From: Cichorium intybus
Taxonomy: Eukaryota > Streptophyta > Magnoliopsida > Asterales > Asteraceae
Assembly: GCA_023525715.1 (NCBI GenBank)
Contig: CM042015.1
Coordinates: 88,261,750-88,325,749 of the forward strand
Reading direction: 5' to 3'
Length of the DNA stretch: 64,000 nt
Of the stretch, positions 1-11,719 are shown piece by piece; position 1 is the stretch's first letter; each line of letters starts with the position of its first letter. Below the pieces are notes generated by a model. It was not told where the DNA came from. It did not search any database and worked only from the letters and a program-made list of their open reading frames with translations. Made by a program: the position numbers and the translations under genes.

Positions 1-181
1 CAATAATTCATATGATAAACATCTTGTTGCCAAAAGACAAAGACAAAGATGGTCTATTTTGTAAAACAAACGTGTAGTGTTATTTTTGTAATTTGTGAAG
101 CATTAAACTATAACTATCAGTCTATCACCTACAAATAGTGACATGATACACAAAGTGGGAAAGAGAGTAGTTTTAATTTAC

Positions 182-703
182 TAGAGAGTTGAGAGGCTTC
201 ATCGATAGTAAGCAAGGCAGCAAATCCATTCATGCTATGTTTATAACTGTAAATGAGAGAAGATTTGACATCATCTTCGTACTTTTTGACTGAAAATATA
301 TAAGAAAGATGATTTTCTTCCATCTCATGTAACGTTTTCTCTCCATCATCATCCTTGTGCCGTAAGTACACTATATATACCTGCCCATAATCACCAAATA
401 AAGTAAACTCAGCAAATATTACTAGACACAATTGTAAGAGCACTTTGTGACATTATAAACATCTGTTGCTATATTACCCTAAGTGTAATATACCTTTGTT
501 CATTGAGATTTATGCATTTACAAACCTTTATATATGTTGAATGTATTTTTAAAGCATAAACCTTTTTGGAAAATCAAATGATATAAGTAAAAAAGAAACA
601 CACATATTTCACTTTTGAGTGTGTGTAGTAGTACCTTGGTGTCTAGACATGAGGCTAAGAGAGGTAGCAAAAGAAGAAGTGGAAGAAATAGAAAAGTTTT
701 CAT
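182..703 (-). CDS. Subtilisin-like serine protease (SBT5 type), exons 1-2, 5' part only
   Basis: Partial gene that continues past position 1. Exon 1 (703..635, 23 codons) starts with a Leu-rich signal peptide (MKTFLFLPLLLLLPLLASC). Exon 2 (380..182) encodes the inhibitor I9 prodomain: it opens VYIVYL and carries SSLIYSYKHSMNGFAA, the hallmark of plant subtilase prodomains. Splice sites read AAG|GTACTA and GGGCAG|GTATAT (phase 0), and the next donor is A|GTAAAT (phase 1). Known members are secreted to the apoplast and their prodomain is cleaved in the secretory pathway. The catalytic Asp/His/Ser domains are not in the window, so activity cannot be judged. An upstream in-frame ATG at 721 exists, but a TATA-like box only about 20 bp above it makes the ATG at 703 more likely. 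The prodomain most resembles the SBT5.3/5.6 group. Gene or truncated copy: not decidable here. Confidence 0.8.
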
Positions 704-741
704 TATTGAAAGGCAATGCATATTGAATGGAGTTGAATAGG

Positions 742-749
742 TATTTATA
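742..749 (-). promoter_or_regulatory. TATA box of the subtilase gene
   Basis: TATAAATA on the minus strand, about 40 bp upstream of the ATG at 703. The spacing fits a start site near 712-716 and a very short 5' leader. Confidence 0.45.
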
Positions 750-2660
750 TGAAAATATGGTGCCTATGAATCTCTAGGGTTTTATCAAGAAATCAGTATT
801 GAGTCAAGTGCACGGATGGAAACAAACGAGAAAAAACAAATGACAAAAAGTTGTCAAATGTCATCCACTTGACAAATTTTTTCGTTTTTACCTCTTGAGT
901 TTATTTAGGGTTTTACTATTTTATTTTAGTATTCTTCATTTTAGTTCGAAAACTAAAAATACTGTTTCGAGTTGTGTTAGTACTTATTACAATAATAATC
1001 GAATTTCTATAATATAATGATTTATGAGGTTTTATATTAAACAAAAAATAATTTGGTCCGCTTTTGAACCTTTTTTATTTTAACTAAAGGTATTTTTCTA
1101 CCTATTTGGTTAAATGTAAAATATAACATAAACAAAAGAGAAATTGTATTGGTTCCTAATTTTTGTTCCTAACTTTATTCAATCTCAAATAAAATATTCT
1201 TAGAGCGACAAATAGTGTAGAATTTATCCCATAAAGTGGTTTTATAGCATGGGAAATGGAAGTATTTTTTATCAATATCACAACTATTTAATTTATTAAA
1301 TATTTCTTTTGAGTCTAAAATTTTATACAATTAATCATCATTCATTCAACAATAATTTATTTTAATCCCTAATCTATATTTAACTCTTGAATCTTTATTA
1401 TTCTTTGAATGCTTAAACTTCTTATTTTAATCTTTAATATTAATTATTAAATTCATGTTAATATTTTTAACATCTTTTTATTTTTGAAACTATATACACA
1501 ATAATATCACCAACTTTTATATTTTCGAAAAAATTAAGATAAAAACTATCTTTTAAATGTTCCATACTGTAATATATTTATTTCATAAAAGATATGGCAT
1601 GCTCTTAAAAATGGCAAATTAGATAAACGTGTTTTGAAGAATTTCACAAATAAGAGGATAAATGGGATAAAATTAAAGAAAAAAAAAACTTATGAAAATA
1701 GTCAATGATATCAGAAACATTAAATTAATAAGTTTTCGTAATATAACGTGTGAGGAAAATCAAAAAACTTTATGAAATATCAATTGTCCATGCTTTAGAT
1801 GAATAAGTTATAAGTCGCCATCTCTCTTTGAAAGCAAATATGCTCTTTTATACGTATGGACCCGATAATTTTCTTTTTATACAATCGTGGACAAAACTCC
1901 CTCCAGAATTGATGAGCGACCAAGATGTTTGTTATGTAACAATACGTAATGCTAAATGCCTTGAAGTGTTTCCTGATAGTCATAGGTAGTTGTAATCATC
2001 TTCATCTCAAAACCGATTTTAATTACACCCTTTATAAAACGTACACTTATATTTCGATGTATATTATTGATAATAATTAATAATTCACTAAAATTTATAC
2101 AAAATAATCGAGGTTTTCCAAAACGATAATGTAGAGTAGATCTACCATTGGGAAAGAATCTTGAGTTGTTTAAGCCTTAAGGAAGGCATCATGGTGAAAT
2201 CATGTCCTCTATATTAATTCTAGGGAAATTGTAATAAATCATTACACTATTTATCGGTAAAAATCAAAACATCATATAATAAATTAATGGCACTACAGTT
2301 AAGATTTCTAAAATATTGTTTAGTTCTATATATCATTACTTGAGAGAAAAAACAGAAACTAGCATGAAAAAATATATGATAAGCTTGAAAATAGAATTAT
2401 AAGACTGAAACACGGATGCCAAAAAAATTCTATGAGACTTGTTCTGTGTGGGGTCATTTTTAAAATATATTCGGGTTCGGGAGGTGGGACAAGTTCTGCC
2501 CTATTTATTGGAGTTTGAAACATTAAAAAAAAGTATATTAAATATATGGTTCGAATCCAAGTATATTTTAGTTATTAAGGTTTGTAAAATACGATAAATC
2601 GGTCACTGAGTAAGTTAAAAGACTAAAATACTCTTTTAAATTTCTTTTTTTCTTTTTCTT
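750..2660. other. AT-rich intergenic stretch, no gene seen
   Basis: Poly-A/T-rich sequence without an open frame resembling a known protein. Part of it is presumably the promoter of the subtilase to the left. No clean terminal repeats or target duplications were recognised. Confidence 0.5.
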
Positions 2661-2791
2661 TGAATTTATTATTTATTTTAATAATAATAAAAAACCCCCA
2701 ACCACCCCCATCCCCACCCCCACCCCCACGCTAATTCCGACATCGTTTTCCTTAACCTTACGCACATTCCTTCCTCAAATTCTCCATTTAC

Positions 2792-3070
2792 GCGAATGGA
2801 AATTGGAAGGCCGCGAAGTACAGAAGAATCAGTGTAATTGCTCTCGTATTGTAATCGGATGTGACCTTTGATTTGATTTCGAATGTCTCTTCCAAGTCTA
2901 TTTCTGTTCATGTATTGAAGAAGATTCGTCATTTTATCTCTGTATCTTTCTGTCTTTGATCCTTTCACTATTAACGCTGTCATACTACCGATCAAATAAG
3001 CACCCAAAACCATGTCAAACTATACATAGATCATTACAAATATCATTTCTCTCATGTTCACGGCATGGAT
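2792..3070 (-). pseudogene. Broken exon of a SKOR/GORK-type outward-rectifying K+ channel
   Basis: On the minus strand one frame of 93 codons matches the end of the pore/S6 and the C-linker of plant outward Shaker channels. It reads IHAVNMREMIFVMIYV, then a TAG stop (3022..3020), then FDMVLGAYLIG, TALIVKGSKTERYRDKM and GHIRLQYESNYTD, up to ISIR. The selectivity-filter GYGD just upstream and the cyclic-nucleotide-binding domain downstream are absent. The frame ends at a possible donor, CGC|GTAAAT, followed by a G/C-rich low-complexity tract instead of another exon. The upstream edge coincides with a local duplication near 3027-3094. I infer a captured or duplicated exon, now dead; splicing at the TATAG just before FDM would hide the stop but leaves a fragment. 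Confidence 0.8.
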
Positions 3071-3094
3071 TTTATCATTACAAATATCATTTCT
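3027..3094. repeat. Short direct duplication at the edge of the channel exon
   Basis: About 22 bp (ATCATTACAAATATCATTTC and a few more bases) occurs at 3030-3052 and again at 3074-3096, flanking the piece coding for IHAVNM. It marks the breakpoint where similarity to the K+ channel stops. Confidence 0.6.
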
Positions 3095-3099
3095 CTAGT

Positions 3100-6000
3100 T
3101 GTGCTTATTAGTTTATAGTCCTGGTGAATTCAGTTTATAAATGTAAGACTAGATCTTTACACATCAAATATGCTCTTGTTAATTTGCAATAAGTGAGTGT
3201 AAATATGATTTTTGAATGTGATTCTTACCATTGTTTTCTTTAGATTTTTTTATTCAAACACAAAAGGTTGGAGATTTCTGTTTTATCAATATTAATTGTT
3301 GTTATTAATCTGCAGTAAGGGGTCGTACTAAATAAAATGTTATTAGACGCAGAGTATTTTTTTTTTATCAATTTTTACATTTTGTGTTGTATAATCAATT
3401 AGACATAATACATTATTCTGATGTATGATCAATTACATTATTGTAACACGTTAACTCAATTTGAAATATTTGATTGTGTAATCATACTTGATTCTAACAA
3501 TTCTTTTATTTTTGGTTGTAGAGAATTATAGTTAATGAAGCCCAAGTTGAAAGGACCTAAATATTTCAAATTAGAAGTTTTCAATAGAAAGCGTTGAGAT
3601 TAATGAATATGTTATGGATTTAAATGTTACCTACATGTAATATATTTTATGACTTTTGGCGAAATGTTATCCGACTATAACTTTGTAAGGCCTTTTGAAA
3701 TTCATCGTCCCCTTTTAACAATTTAACCTTGTGATAGATTTTTATGTTACAAACTTGAAATGTGGTTTCAATATATTTATCCTAACAACATTCATTTCAT
3801 TCTATTAACTTATCTGGTTTTCAGTGGTTTGAAAATTTTGTTATTTTGGTGTCCTAAATAGTTGAAGGAAAGGGTGGCCTCGATTAGAATATTATAGTAT
3901 ATAACATAATATTACAACTCATAACATATTTTCAGAATATTACACATCAATATTATAATATTAAACACAATTTCAAGAATATTTCACATTAACATCAGTA
4001 AAATTTGTTTTCTATAAATTATTTTGTTTTCCTATATATCATTCTAGATATCCTTGTAGCATTATAAATTTTAAATTCAGAATATTACATAATAATATAA
4101 TAATATTACAGATAATATTAGAGTCTTATTATAATATAAGTTTATTTTAGACATTACAACATAAGTTTAGAATATTACACTTCAATATCATAATATTACA
4201 CACAATTTTAGAATATTACGTATTAACAACACAATATTATATATTTAACATTTAAAATAACTATAATAATAGTAAATCAATGAGCTAGAAAATCCTAAAC
4301 TTAATTAGACATTATTCTATTAAAATATTCTACATGTAACTTAGATTATTCGAGAACATTGTTCTATTAGAATATACAACATATAACTGATGAAAATAAA
4401 CGACATATAACATTATTCTATTAGAATATTATACATATGTACAATTTCGTATAATAAATAATTTTATTAAATTGAAAACCTAGAATACAATTTTGAAAAC
4501 ACACAATATATGACATTATTCCATTAGAAAATTCTACACATACACTTATGAAAATAGATGTCATATAACATTATTATATTAGAATATTCTACATATACAT
4601 ATTAATATATTGTAATAAATCTACTTATTATTTTTGAACGACAAATCTATTCAACTTATTTAACAGAAAACATAGAACACCACTCTAATAACTATCAACA
4701 ACATACATTATAAACTACAACAATGTAATGATTTTAAACATCATACACTCTACTTATAAAATTTAACATGTATTATGATTTACATTCTTAACAAGACATA
4801 ACATTACCTTTTGATAATAGACTACCCATTAACATTATTTTATAAGTATATTATACATCTACTTATTATAATAGAATGCATAGAATATTATTCTAATAAT
4901 ATATCATACATACATACTTTAATTTTAAATTCATATAATATGTGAAAGATATTACTAACATTATATTGCATAAACTATAATATCAAATGTATTATTCTTT
5001 AAAATACCTAACAAAAGTTGAATATCAACATTATATATTATATATTTTTAAATTATAACTATGGTGTTGTCTGTACTTTTAATATGTTGGTGTGTCTTCG
5101 ACAAGTTGACAAGCTATCAAACGAGGTATCATGAACTACGACATTTTTCCTTTGTCTACTTTAGACGATAGAGCTTATTGTACATTCTTTCTTTTAGGAT
5201 CACAAACTAGTCTTGCCCTTGATTTAATAATTTCGTCATTTCATCAGCATCAAAACATAGGCTTTACTTTTATTAAAACAACAAAACTAAGATATAAACA
5301 AAAAAATTGATCGTCAAACAAAACCATTATGTTCCTAACCTAACATAGAATAAAACTATAGAATATTTTGAACATTATCAGAATAAATAACAAAAACAAA
5401 ATCATTTAACAAGTAACTTATAATCAAAGAATTGCATCTTGTTTTCATATTTAATTTTACATAAATCTGATACGTGAAAGATATTAATAACATTACACAC
5501 AATATATGCTTTTAGATAAAACAAAAGAATAATAGAAGTATCAACATAGTCCAGGCTCCAGATAAAGTTGACATACCTTTAAATTCAGTTAGTAACATTC
5601 ACTTGAATTTAGACAATAGATCTAATATTATATAATACACAAATGATTAGATAAACAAATCAGACCTTTAGGTTATAGCCACCACCAACTTAAGCAAAAA
5701 AGTTCATTAGCCTTCAATCAGTGAAAAAAACTAACCTTGGCTACAATAAACACTTTCAGAAAACAGTGAACCCCAACTACAATAAAAAAACATCATTGCT
5801 AACCAAAGCTATAATAAATTTGGATCAAAAACTAACCCTAGCTATAGTAAACAATTTTAGAAAAATACTTCATAAATGAATAAATATAATAACTTCTCAA
5901 AGCATATTATAAGAAAAGACTTAGATCTCCATGATCTAGAATCTAAATTCGAGTTTGATTATATCAACCTAGACAATATAGACAGATGAATTTGATTATG

Positions 6001-6440
6001 TCAAAATAGAATAACAATTTCTCAAAACTTATAACATTGGTGATTACCTTTTGTACGAGGATCTAGAATTTGAATGCTTTTATCGAACTAGTCATTATTG
6101 AGAGATGAAATAGAGCTTGATATTTTGGATTAAAACTAGAAAGAATGTGAATGAGAGGGTTTTAGAGTTCGTCAGTCGAGATTTAAATAAGTTCTTCAAT
6201 CAGAATGAGAAGAACCACGAGGATAAATAAGCTTGATTCGAAAATCAAAGGCTTGGAAACAAAAAAATAATCTCTATTTTTCTGTCCTTCAATCTTAATT
6301 GAAGACCAGGAAAAAAATTGCAAGTGGGGCTTAGGGTTTTTTTAGCTTGAGAAGAAATGAATACCGTTTTCAATTGGGATTACATCATGTAGTTTAGATT
6401 TACGATATTACCTCTTTGTGTCTTTCACTAATCCCACATT
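3100..6440. other. AT-rich repeat-like stretch, no gene seen
   Basis: Strongly AT-biased sequence without a recognisable protein. 3890-5050 is dominated by loosely repeated ATATTA/TAATAT words. 5690-5870 repeats a degenerate phrase (ctaaccttggctacaataaa-like). Probably decayed transposon DNA; no terminal structures were found. Confidence 0.5.
4290..4620. repeat. Degenerate short tandem/dispersed repeats
   Basis: The phrase ACATTATTCTATTAGAATAT followed by TCTACATATAAC recurs in diverged form near 4306, 4365, 4408, 4511 and 4567. Spacing is irregular, so this is a decayed repeat rather than a regular satellite. Confidence 0.5.
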
Positions 6441-6441
6441 T

Positions 6442-6443
<2 letters not shown>

Positions 6444-6518
<75 letters not shown>
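6444..6518. repeat. (TA)n microsatellite, left half
   Basis: Pure AT dinucleotide run. With 9896-9961 it forms one array split by the Helitron at 6519-9896. Confidence 0.9.
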
Positions 6519-6519
<1 letters not shown>

Positions 6520-9500
6520 TAGTGGTGTACCCGCGCAATGCGGCGGATGTTAATTGGGGGGGGAGGGGGAGGTATTTGCATAATACAGCGAGTGGCAACT
6601 GCGATCACGGTGAATAGTTTCATTTTGTGCGTAGTTTATTTCAATGATTATTTTCCTTGGATGAGCATATAATAGTATTCTTTTATTGAATAGTTTCATT
6701 TCGAAAATTATTTTCTTTTTGTCATACGCTAATATAGGGGGTGGGGAAGGTTCGACGATTAGTTTTCTTTCCATTGCTACTTTATTTGGTTTTCGAGTAC
6801 AATTAATTAAAAAATTGTTTATGATACAATAAATACAAATAAATACCAACATCTCTCATCATTTATTAATTTCTAGCATATAAAAGAAACTAATCTAATG
6901 TAATCAAAATCTATTACCTATATAAGATCAAAAAGTACTCACGGACTATTAGATATAACTAATCATTTATATATCTACATGTATATCTACTTATTTGTGT
7001 GGGGACATAGGCCGCTTTTAGAGGAAGATTTTTTTCTCTCATAAACTTTTAAAGCTAAAAATACAATGAATATATTCCATAAAGAAGAGGTATTAAGAGT
7101 AATTATGTTTTTGTACAATGGTGAGTATGATTCCTCCCAAGTATGTTGTGATTTCTCCATCATAGGAAGCTTTTAGTTACCTGACGTTGCCAAAGCAACT
7201 TATATTTATTATGGTGACACGAACATATCAGGCAAAAACCATAGTGTTAAGCAGTTTGTTGTAGTAGTTCTAAAAGTTAAAAAAAGATTAAACAATAAAA
7301 TAAACATTAAACAATTGTAAAAATATCAAGTGTACAATTTAAAAAAATACCAAGGGCAACATAAATAGCATATACAAATTGAGAGATTTGAGAAATAAAA
7401 ACTGCATCAAATAAAAAACCGCATCAAACACACATCGTTACATCCAAGAAAAATGTAAGTAGAGAATGGAGCGGACCATGATCTTGTGATTTCTATCTTC
7501 CCATCTGCTATCAACATCCAAACTTCAATCCAGCTACTGATCATTCGCATAGCTACAACTGCAACAGGTAAAAAAATCATCCAATTCTTTAAACCTAGTT
7601 AATTTAAACAAATAGAAAAAGGTTTTGTTCGACAAGGTACTTAGTTCCTTCCATTCATTTATCTTTTGCATGTGTCCTGACAGTTTTCGTAGTTACATCT
7701 CAAGCGAAAGAGACCCGCGCTAACATCTTCACTTGTCCTCACATACTATCAGTAAATGAAAATAGATACTACCTAACCTTCCTTTGTTCACTTCAACCTT
7801 TTAGCATCAGGAGGTGTTGCGTATGGTCTCTGCAATGAGAAAGGCTATTGGCGATTCTGCAAAGAAAGAGAAATGCAGATGCATATTTTGGTGTTAAAAC
7901 AACAAAAGGGTCTTTTGATTTCAGACCAACATCCACAAACAATAATGTTTTAAACAATTCAATATCTTCTACAAAAACCCTCTTTTGACATTGAAAACAT
8001 TAAGAACCACAAATAATGTTTTGACAATTGATACAAAAACTTTTAAGAGATTATGCCGAAAAAATTATCAGATTCCAAGATCCCCCTGTTTTGTCATACT
8101 ATGGTCGATGATTACTATGGTCGATAAATCATCTGTTTACCACAAAATTTATATGTTTTATGTGACTATGGTTACAATAACAGAATGTATCATTTCCTAA
8201 CATAAACGCACTTCAACACATACATAGACAACACAGACACACACACATACACAGATATAAACACACAAACAGACAGAATCACATACACATACAAATAGGA
8301 GATAAGGAGCTGTGTCAAGATAAAGGACACTTGTATTGTGGATCTACAACAATGAATACTACCAAGAAGTGTTTACTAACCATGTCTTTCCACACCATTG
8401 CTGCTTCCTGGCATCTGCAAATCAGCTACAAAACCAACATAGGACCGTGATTCTGATCGAAATATGTATTGCTTTGCTTGATCATTATTTGGTCCTGATC
8501 TTGTAAAATCCATTAACAAAAAAGGTATGACAATGATTACGCTGAGTCTCACACAATATTCAAACCTCACAACATATACAAAAACCTTACAAAGGACACA
8601 CCAAAAGTCTTCATGCAAAATCATAATAAATTAACAACAGTTTTTGTAGTTTCAGCACATATAAAGCAACGATTGGATGCAAACTCACGCCAGATTCAAA
8701 CTTTACCCAAATGTAAATCTCACATTTCTTTTTTCAATAAGAAAAAAATAATATAACAAAAAAATTATACTTAAAAAATCACCACATAAGACTCAAACCT
8801 TCGTTTCGTTTGTCGATAGAAAAAAAAGAAAACTAAAATTCGTACCGTAGAATAAAAACACAAACGATAAAACCCAAAAATGATAGCTTTAGCGATCGAT
8901 ATAATTTCAAAACTAAATGGTGGAATGTGTTTTAGTAGATCCAACGAAATAAACATACCATCAATTCTCAAGATGAACTCAAATCCCAGATCGAGCTCCT
9001 ACACACAACACAAAACAAAACGACAGCCATTGGGTTCCATGGTCAACCAATATTGACCAAAAGAAACATTTTGATAATTAAGTTTTTGAAGAAAGATAAA
9101 GAGGGTAATTGGAAATACCATTAATATCACTGTGGTGAGTAGCGCAATAGTGATGATGACCGGTTCTGAGATGGTTATTGGTTAGTGACATTGGTATAGT
9201 GAGCAGAGGTGGTTCTAGGGGTTTCAGAGGTACGGTGACCGGTGTGAGATATGTGTGGTGGTGATGAGTGGTTCGACGGAGGTGACAGGTTAGTGACTGC
9301 GACATCGAGCGGCGATGGTTCTATAGTTTTCAGAGGTGGGGCGAGCGGAGTGAATCATGTGCGGTGATGATATGACGGAAGATGTGGCTCTCCGATGGCT
9401 CGACCTGGGTGTTCTATCGTCAAAACAAAGTGGTGATGGCTTATTTTTTTTAGAATAAACAACTAATTGAGGAGACGCCTATTTGGCTCCTGACCAGCAC

Positions 9501-9893
9501 CATTTGAGAACCACGGGAATTCGATATTCAAAATCGAGGAGAGAACCACGGGAATTCGATATTCAAAATTTTGAAGTTTGAAATTTATGTTGCAAACGTT
9601 TGAAGAGAAAGATGTGGCCGAACTTTGGGGGTTTTCAAAATTGATTTCTCTCAAAGTTTAGTCAAAGCATAACTGAAAGGTGGAGAAAAATCAGGAATAG
9701 AATAAAAGCTATGCTTTACTGATTGTATTGTATGCACAATAGTTTGGACGTCTTAAAAATTAAGAACACGTGTAGCATTAAAGGTTTGTAAATTATGCAG
9801 AAAAAATTGTAAATATGTGCTTTATATATGTATTCTGTGCATAAAATGTTGTACGACTTAAAAATTCAACAAGTTTGCTTTATAAGTAGTAAT

Positions 9894-9896
<3 letters not shown>
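6519..9896 (-). mobile_element. Non-autonomous Helitron, copy A
   Basis: On the minus strand the element begins TCTATTACTACTTATAAAGC (from 9896) and ends with a GC-rich hairpin segment (GCATTGCGCGGG) followed by ACACCACTAG (to 6519). Flanking bases are A on the 5' side and T on the 3' side. These are the Helitron rules: 5' TC, 3' CTRR after a hairpin, insertion between A and T, no target duplication. It is 3378 bp, reverse-complementary and collinear with copy B at 12911-16288. No Rep/helicase protein is readable, so it would need an autonomous partner. Inside are a Pro/His-rich short frame, a GT-rich tract and a 29-bp duplication near 9506-9569; none matches a protein I know. Confidence 0.85.
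9506..9569. repeat. 29-bp direct duplication inside Helitron copy A
   Basis: GAGAACCACGGGAATTCGAT plus nine further bases occurs at 9506-9534 and 9541-9569, period 35 bp. The mirror copy lies at 13238-13301 in copy B, so it predates the split of the two copies. Confidence 0.85.

Positions 9897-9961
<65 letters not shown>
9896..9961. repeat. (TA)n microsatellite, right half
   Basis: Continuation of the array at 6444-6518 beyond the Helitron insertion. Confidence 0.85.
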
Positions 9962-9965
<4 letters not shown>

Positions 9966-10452
9966 AAGTTCACCGCTTTGATATTCATTTAACATCTTTT
10001 AATCTCAATCTTACACCAATTTAGATCAATGGTACATATCTTGTCCTCCTCTTGTCTCACTAAATTCTGTTGTCTCACATGAACCTGACCTTTTATATAT
10101 AACAAAAACATTCATGAAATAATTGACTTAAAAAAATCTAATCCACTAATTTAGGTAACTAACTACTTATCTCCAAAAATATCTCATTCCATTTATGTAT
10201 TCTCTCATAATATTGGACGATTGATCTTATATCAAAAGACAAATCCAATACACTCTGTCACAAATGGTTTTCAAAATCGTTTTTGCCAAGAATGTATCGA
10301 TTTGAAAAAAAGCAACTCTTTGGAATCAGTTTTGCCAAAGAATAGATCTAGAAAATATTTTTTTGAATACATTTTGCCAAAAAAATATGTTATTACAAAA
10401 ATGTTTTTGTATACATTGACACAATAAATGTCATTAACATTTGATTCTTACC

Positions 10453-10454
<2 letters not shown>
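9962..10454. other. Spacer, no gene seen
   Basis: AT-rich sequence. Around 10250-10400 a phrase of the type TTTTGCCAA(G/A)AATGTAT recurs about three times. Nothing else recognisable. Confidence 0.4.

Positions 10455-10538
<84 letters not shown>
10455..10538. repeat. (TA)n microsatellite followed by (GA)n and (GT)n
   Basis: Pure AT run to 10538, continued by AGAGAG and GTGTGT runs to about 10567: a compound microsatellite. Confidence 0.9.
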
Positions 10539-10540
<2 letters not shown>

Positions 10541-10716
10541 AGAGAGAGAGAGAGAGTGTGTGTGTGTATGTGTATGCAAAGTTGATGCGAAAAAGGCTTT
10601 TCTTGGTACAATGATGCTCCAAAAGCTTTGGACCACCCTCTCATTGGTATAGATCGTGAAAATAGGAAAAGACCAGAGTTGAGGCCTTCCACGATGGCCA
10701 TACGGGCAAATATGAG

Positions 10717-10718
<2 letters not shown>

Positions 10719-10801
<83 letters not shown>
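10719..10801. repeat. (TA)n microsatellite
   Basis: Pure AT dinucleotide run lying inside the decayed CACTA transposase region. Confidence 0.9.
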
Positions 10802-10803
<2 letters not shown>

Positions 10804-10818
10804 CATCGTTGTAAAATA

Positions 10819-10995
10819 CAACGTGAATTACAGCGAGTATACGAAGCGTGTAATCAAACACCACCAAATGATGTATAACCATCTGAAAAAGTATTGGGTT
10901 CTCGTCGCGGACATGTTAAAGGCATCGGGCGTAAACCTTCTTCGAAAGCGCCGAATTGCTTTGTAGATGGACAATTATCACATCGACCACCTTAA
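10819..10995 (+). pseudogene. Decayed CACTA (En/Spm, Ptta-type) transposase fragment
   Basis: One plus frame reads RELQRVYEACNQTPPNDV, then a TAA stop (10876), then EKVLGSRRGHVKGIGRKPSS and on to a terminal TAA at 10993-10995. The V-L-G-x-R-x-G-[HY]-V-K-G-[IL]-G-x-x-P block is the conserved end of plant En/Spm-type transposase-associated proteins. A CACTA-type end lies downstream at 11719 in matching orientation. The internal stop and the (TA)n array just upstream show that it is dead. No upstream transposase domain is readable. Confidence 0.6.
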
Positions 10996-11096
10996 TCTAA
11001 ACATGTAAACTAGCTTATTTTATTTTAAAGTCTTATCTAAGGATCAAGAATGCAATCGTACATCCCACAAGATGATCGACGAAATGACGAGGACGA

Positions 11097-11325
11097 TGTA
11101 AATATATATGTGGAGCCCAAGAATGTCTCTCCAAAAGAGCCTTTTCGGAGAGAGAGGGGACTGCAACATATGTATACATTTATAAGACCGTGTCGCACCA
11201 ATGTGGGATACACTAACACTCTCATCATAGACGTAGGCTTTATGAGATTACAGGGTGCGAGACACTGGCTATGATACCATGTAAATATATATGGAGCCAA
11301 TATTGTCTCTCCATAATAGCCGACA
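11097..11325 (-). mobile_element. TRIM-like short LTR element fragment
   Basis: Two similar segments begin TGTAAATATATAT at 11097 and 11280, about 183 bp apart. Directly next to the second one, on the minus strand, is TGGTATCATAGCC (11279..11267), one mismatch from the usual initiator-Met tRNA primer binding site TGGTATCAGAGCC. An LTR ending in ACA followed at once by such a site is the layout of a terminal-repeat retrotransposon in miniature. The outer LTR ends are unclear, so the extent is approximate. Confidence 0.4.
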
Positions 11326-11719
11326 CTGACTAAAAATTGTTTTATCCAACTTTGGGTATTTTGGACTATTTTGTTGTTTTTAGGCGTTTTGGGCTAACTT
11401 TATGTAATGTGTTATTAATATAGTTTCTGTGTTTATACAAAGAGATTTTTTGCATTTAAAAATTGTTGTTAAAAAAATAGTATTAACGGCGACACCTTTT
11501 AGCGCGACAACCGGTGACCACCGTTACAGACAACATCAATAAATACAATATTGACCTTTAGTGGCGACACCCTTTACCGGAGACATCAAATACCGGCGAT
11601 CTGTGAGCAATAGCAACGTGACGTTAGCGGTGACATGTCTCCTTTAATACCTTTAACAGCGACAATATAAACTTTTAGCGGTCATATCCTCGCCACTATT
11701 GCGGTTCTTTCTTGTAGTG

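Larger units (their letters stand above)
10819..11719 (+). mobile_element. 3' remnant of a CACTA transposon
   Basis: The right terminus reads TTCTTTCTTGTAGTG, that is CACTACAAGAAAGAACC on the minus strand, a standard CACTA end. It is preceded by subterminal repeats of the phrase GCGACA/CTTTTAGCGG between about 11485 and 11700. The left CACTA end was not found between here and 9897, so the element is 5'-truncated. The start given is that of the transposase remnant, not a true boundary. Confidence 0.6.

Noticed and set aside
2549..2559. SINE B box (GGTTCGAATCC)
   Set aside because: No A box upstream, no poly-A tail and no flanking duplication.
8376..9305. Short frames inside the Helitrons as genes
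   Set aside because: Small, without recognisable domains, and present in both copies only because the elements are identical.
10393..10966. Open frames coding for (IY)n repeats at the TA arrays
   Set aside because: They are only translations of the dinucleotide repeats; the same occurs at 41549-41814 and 42026-42259.
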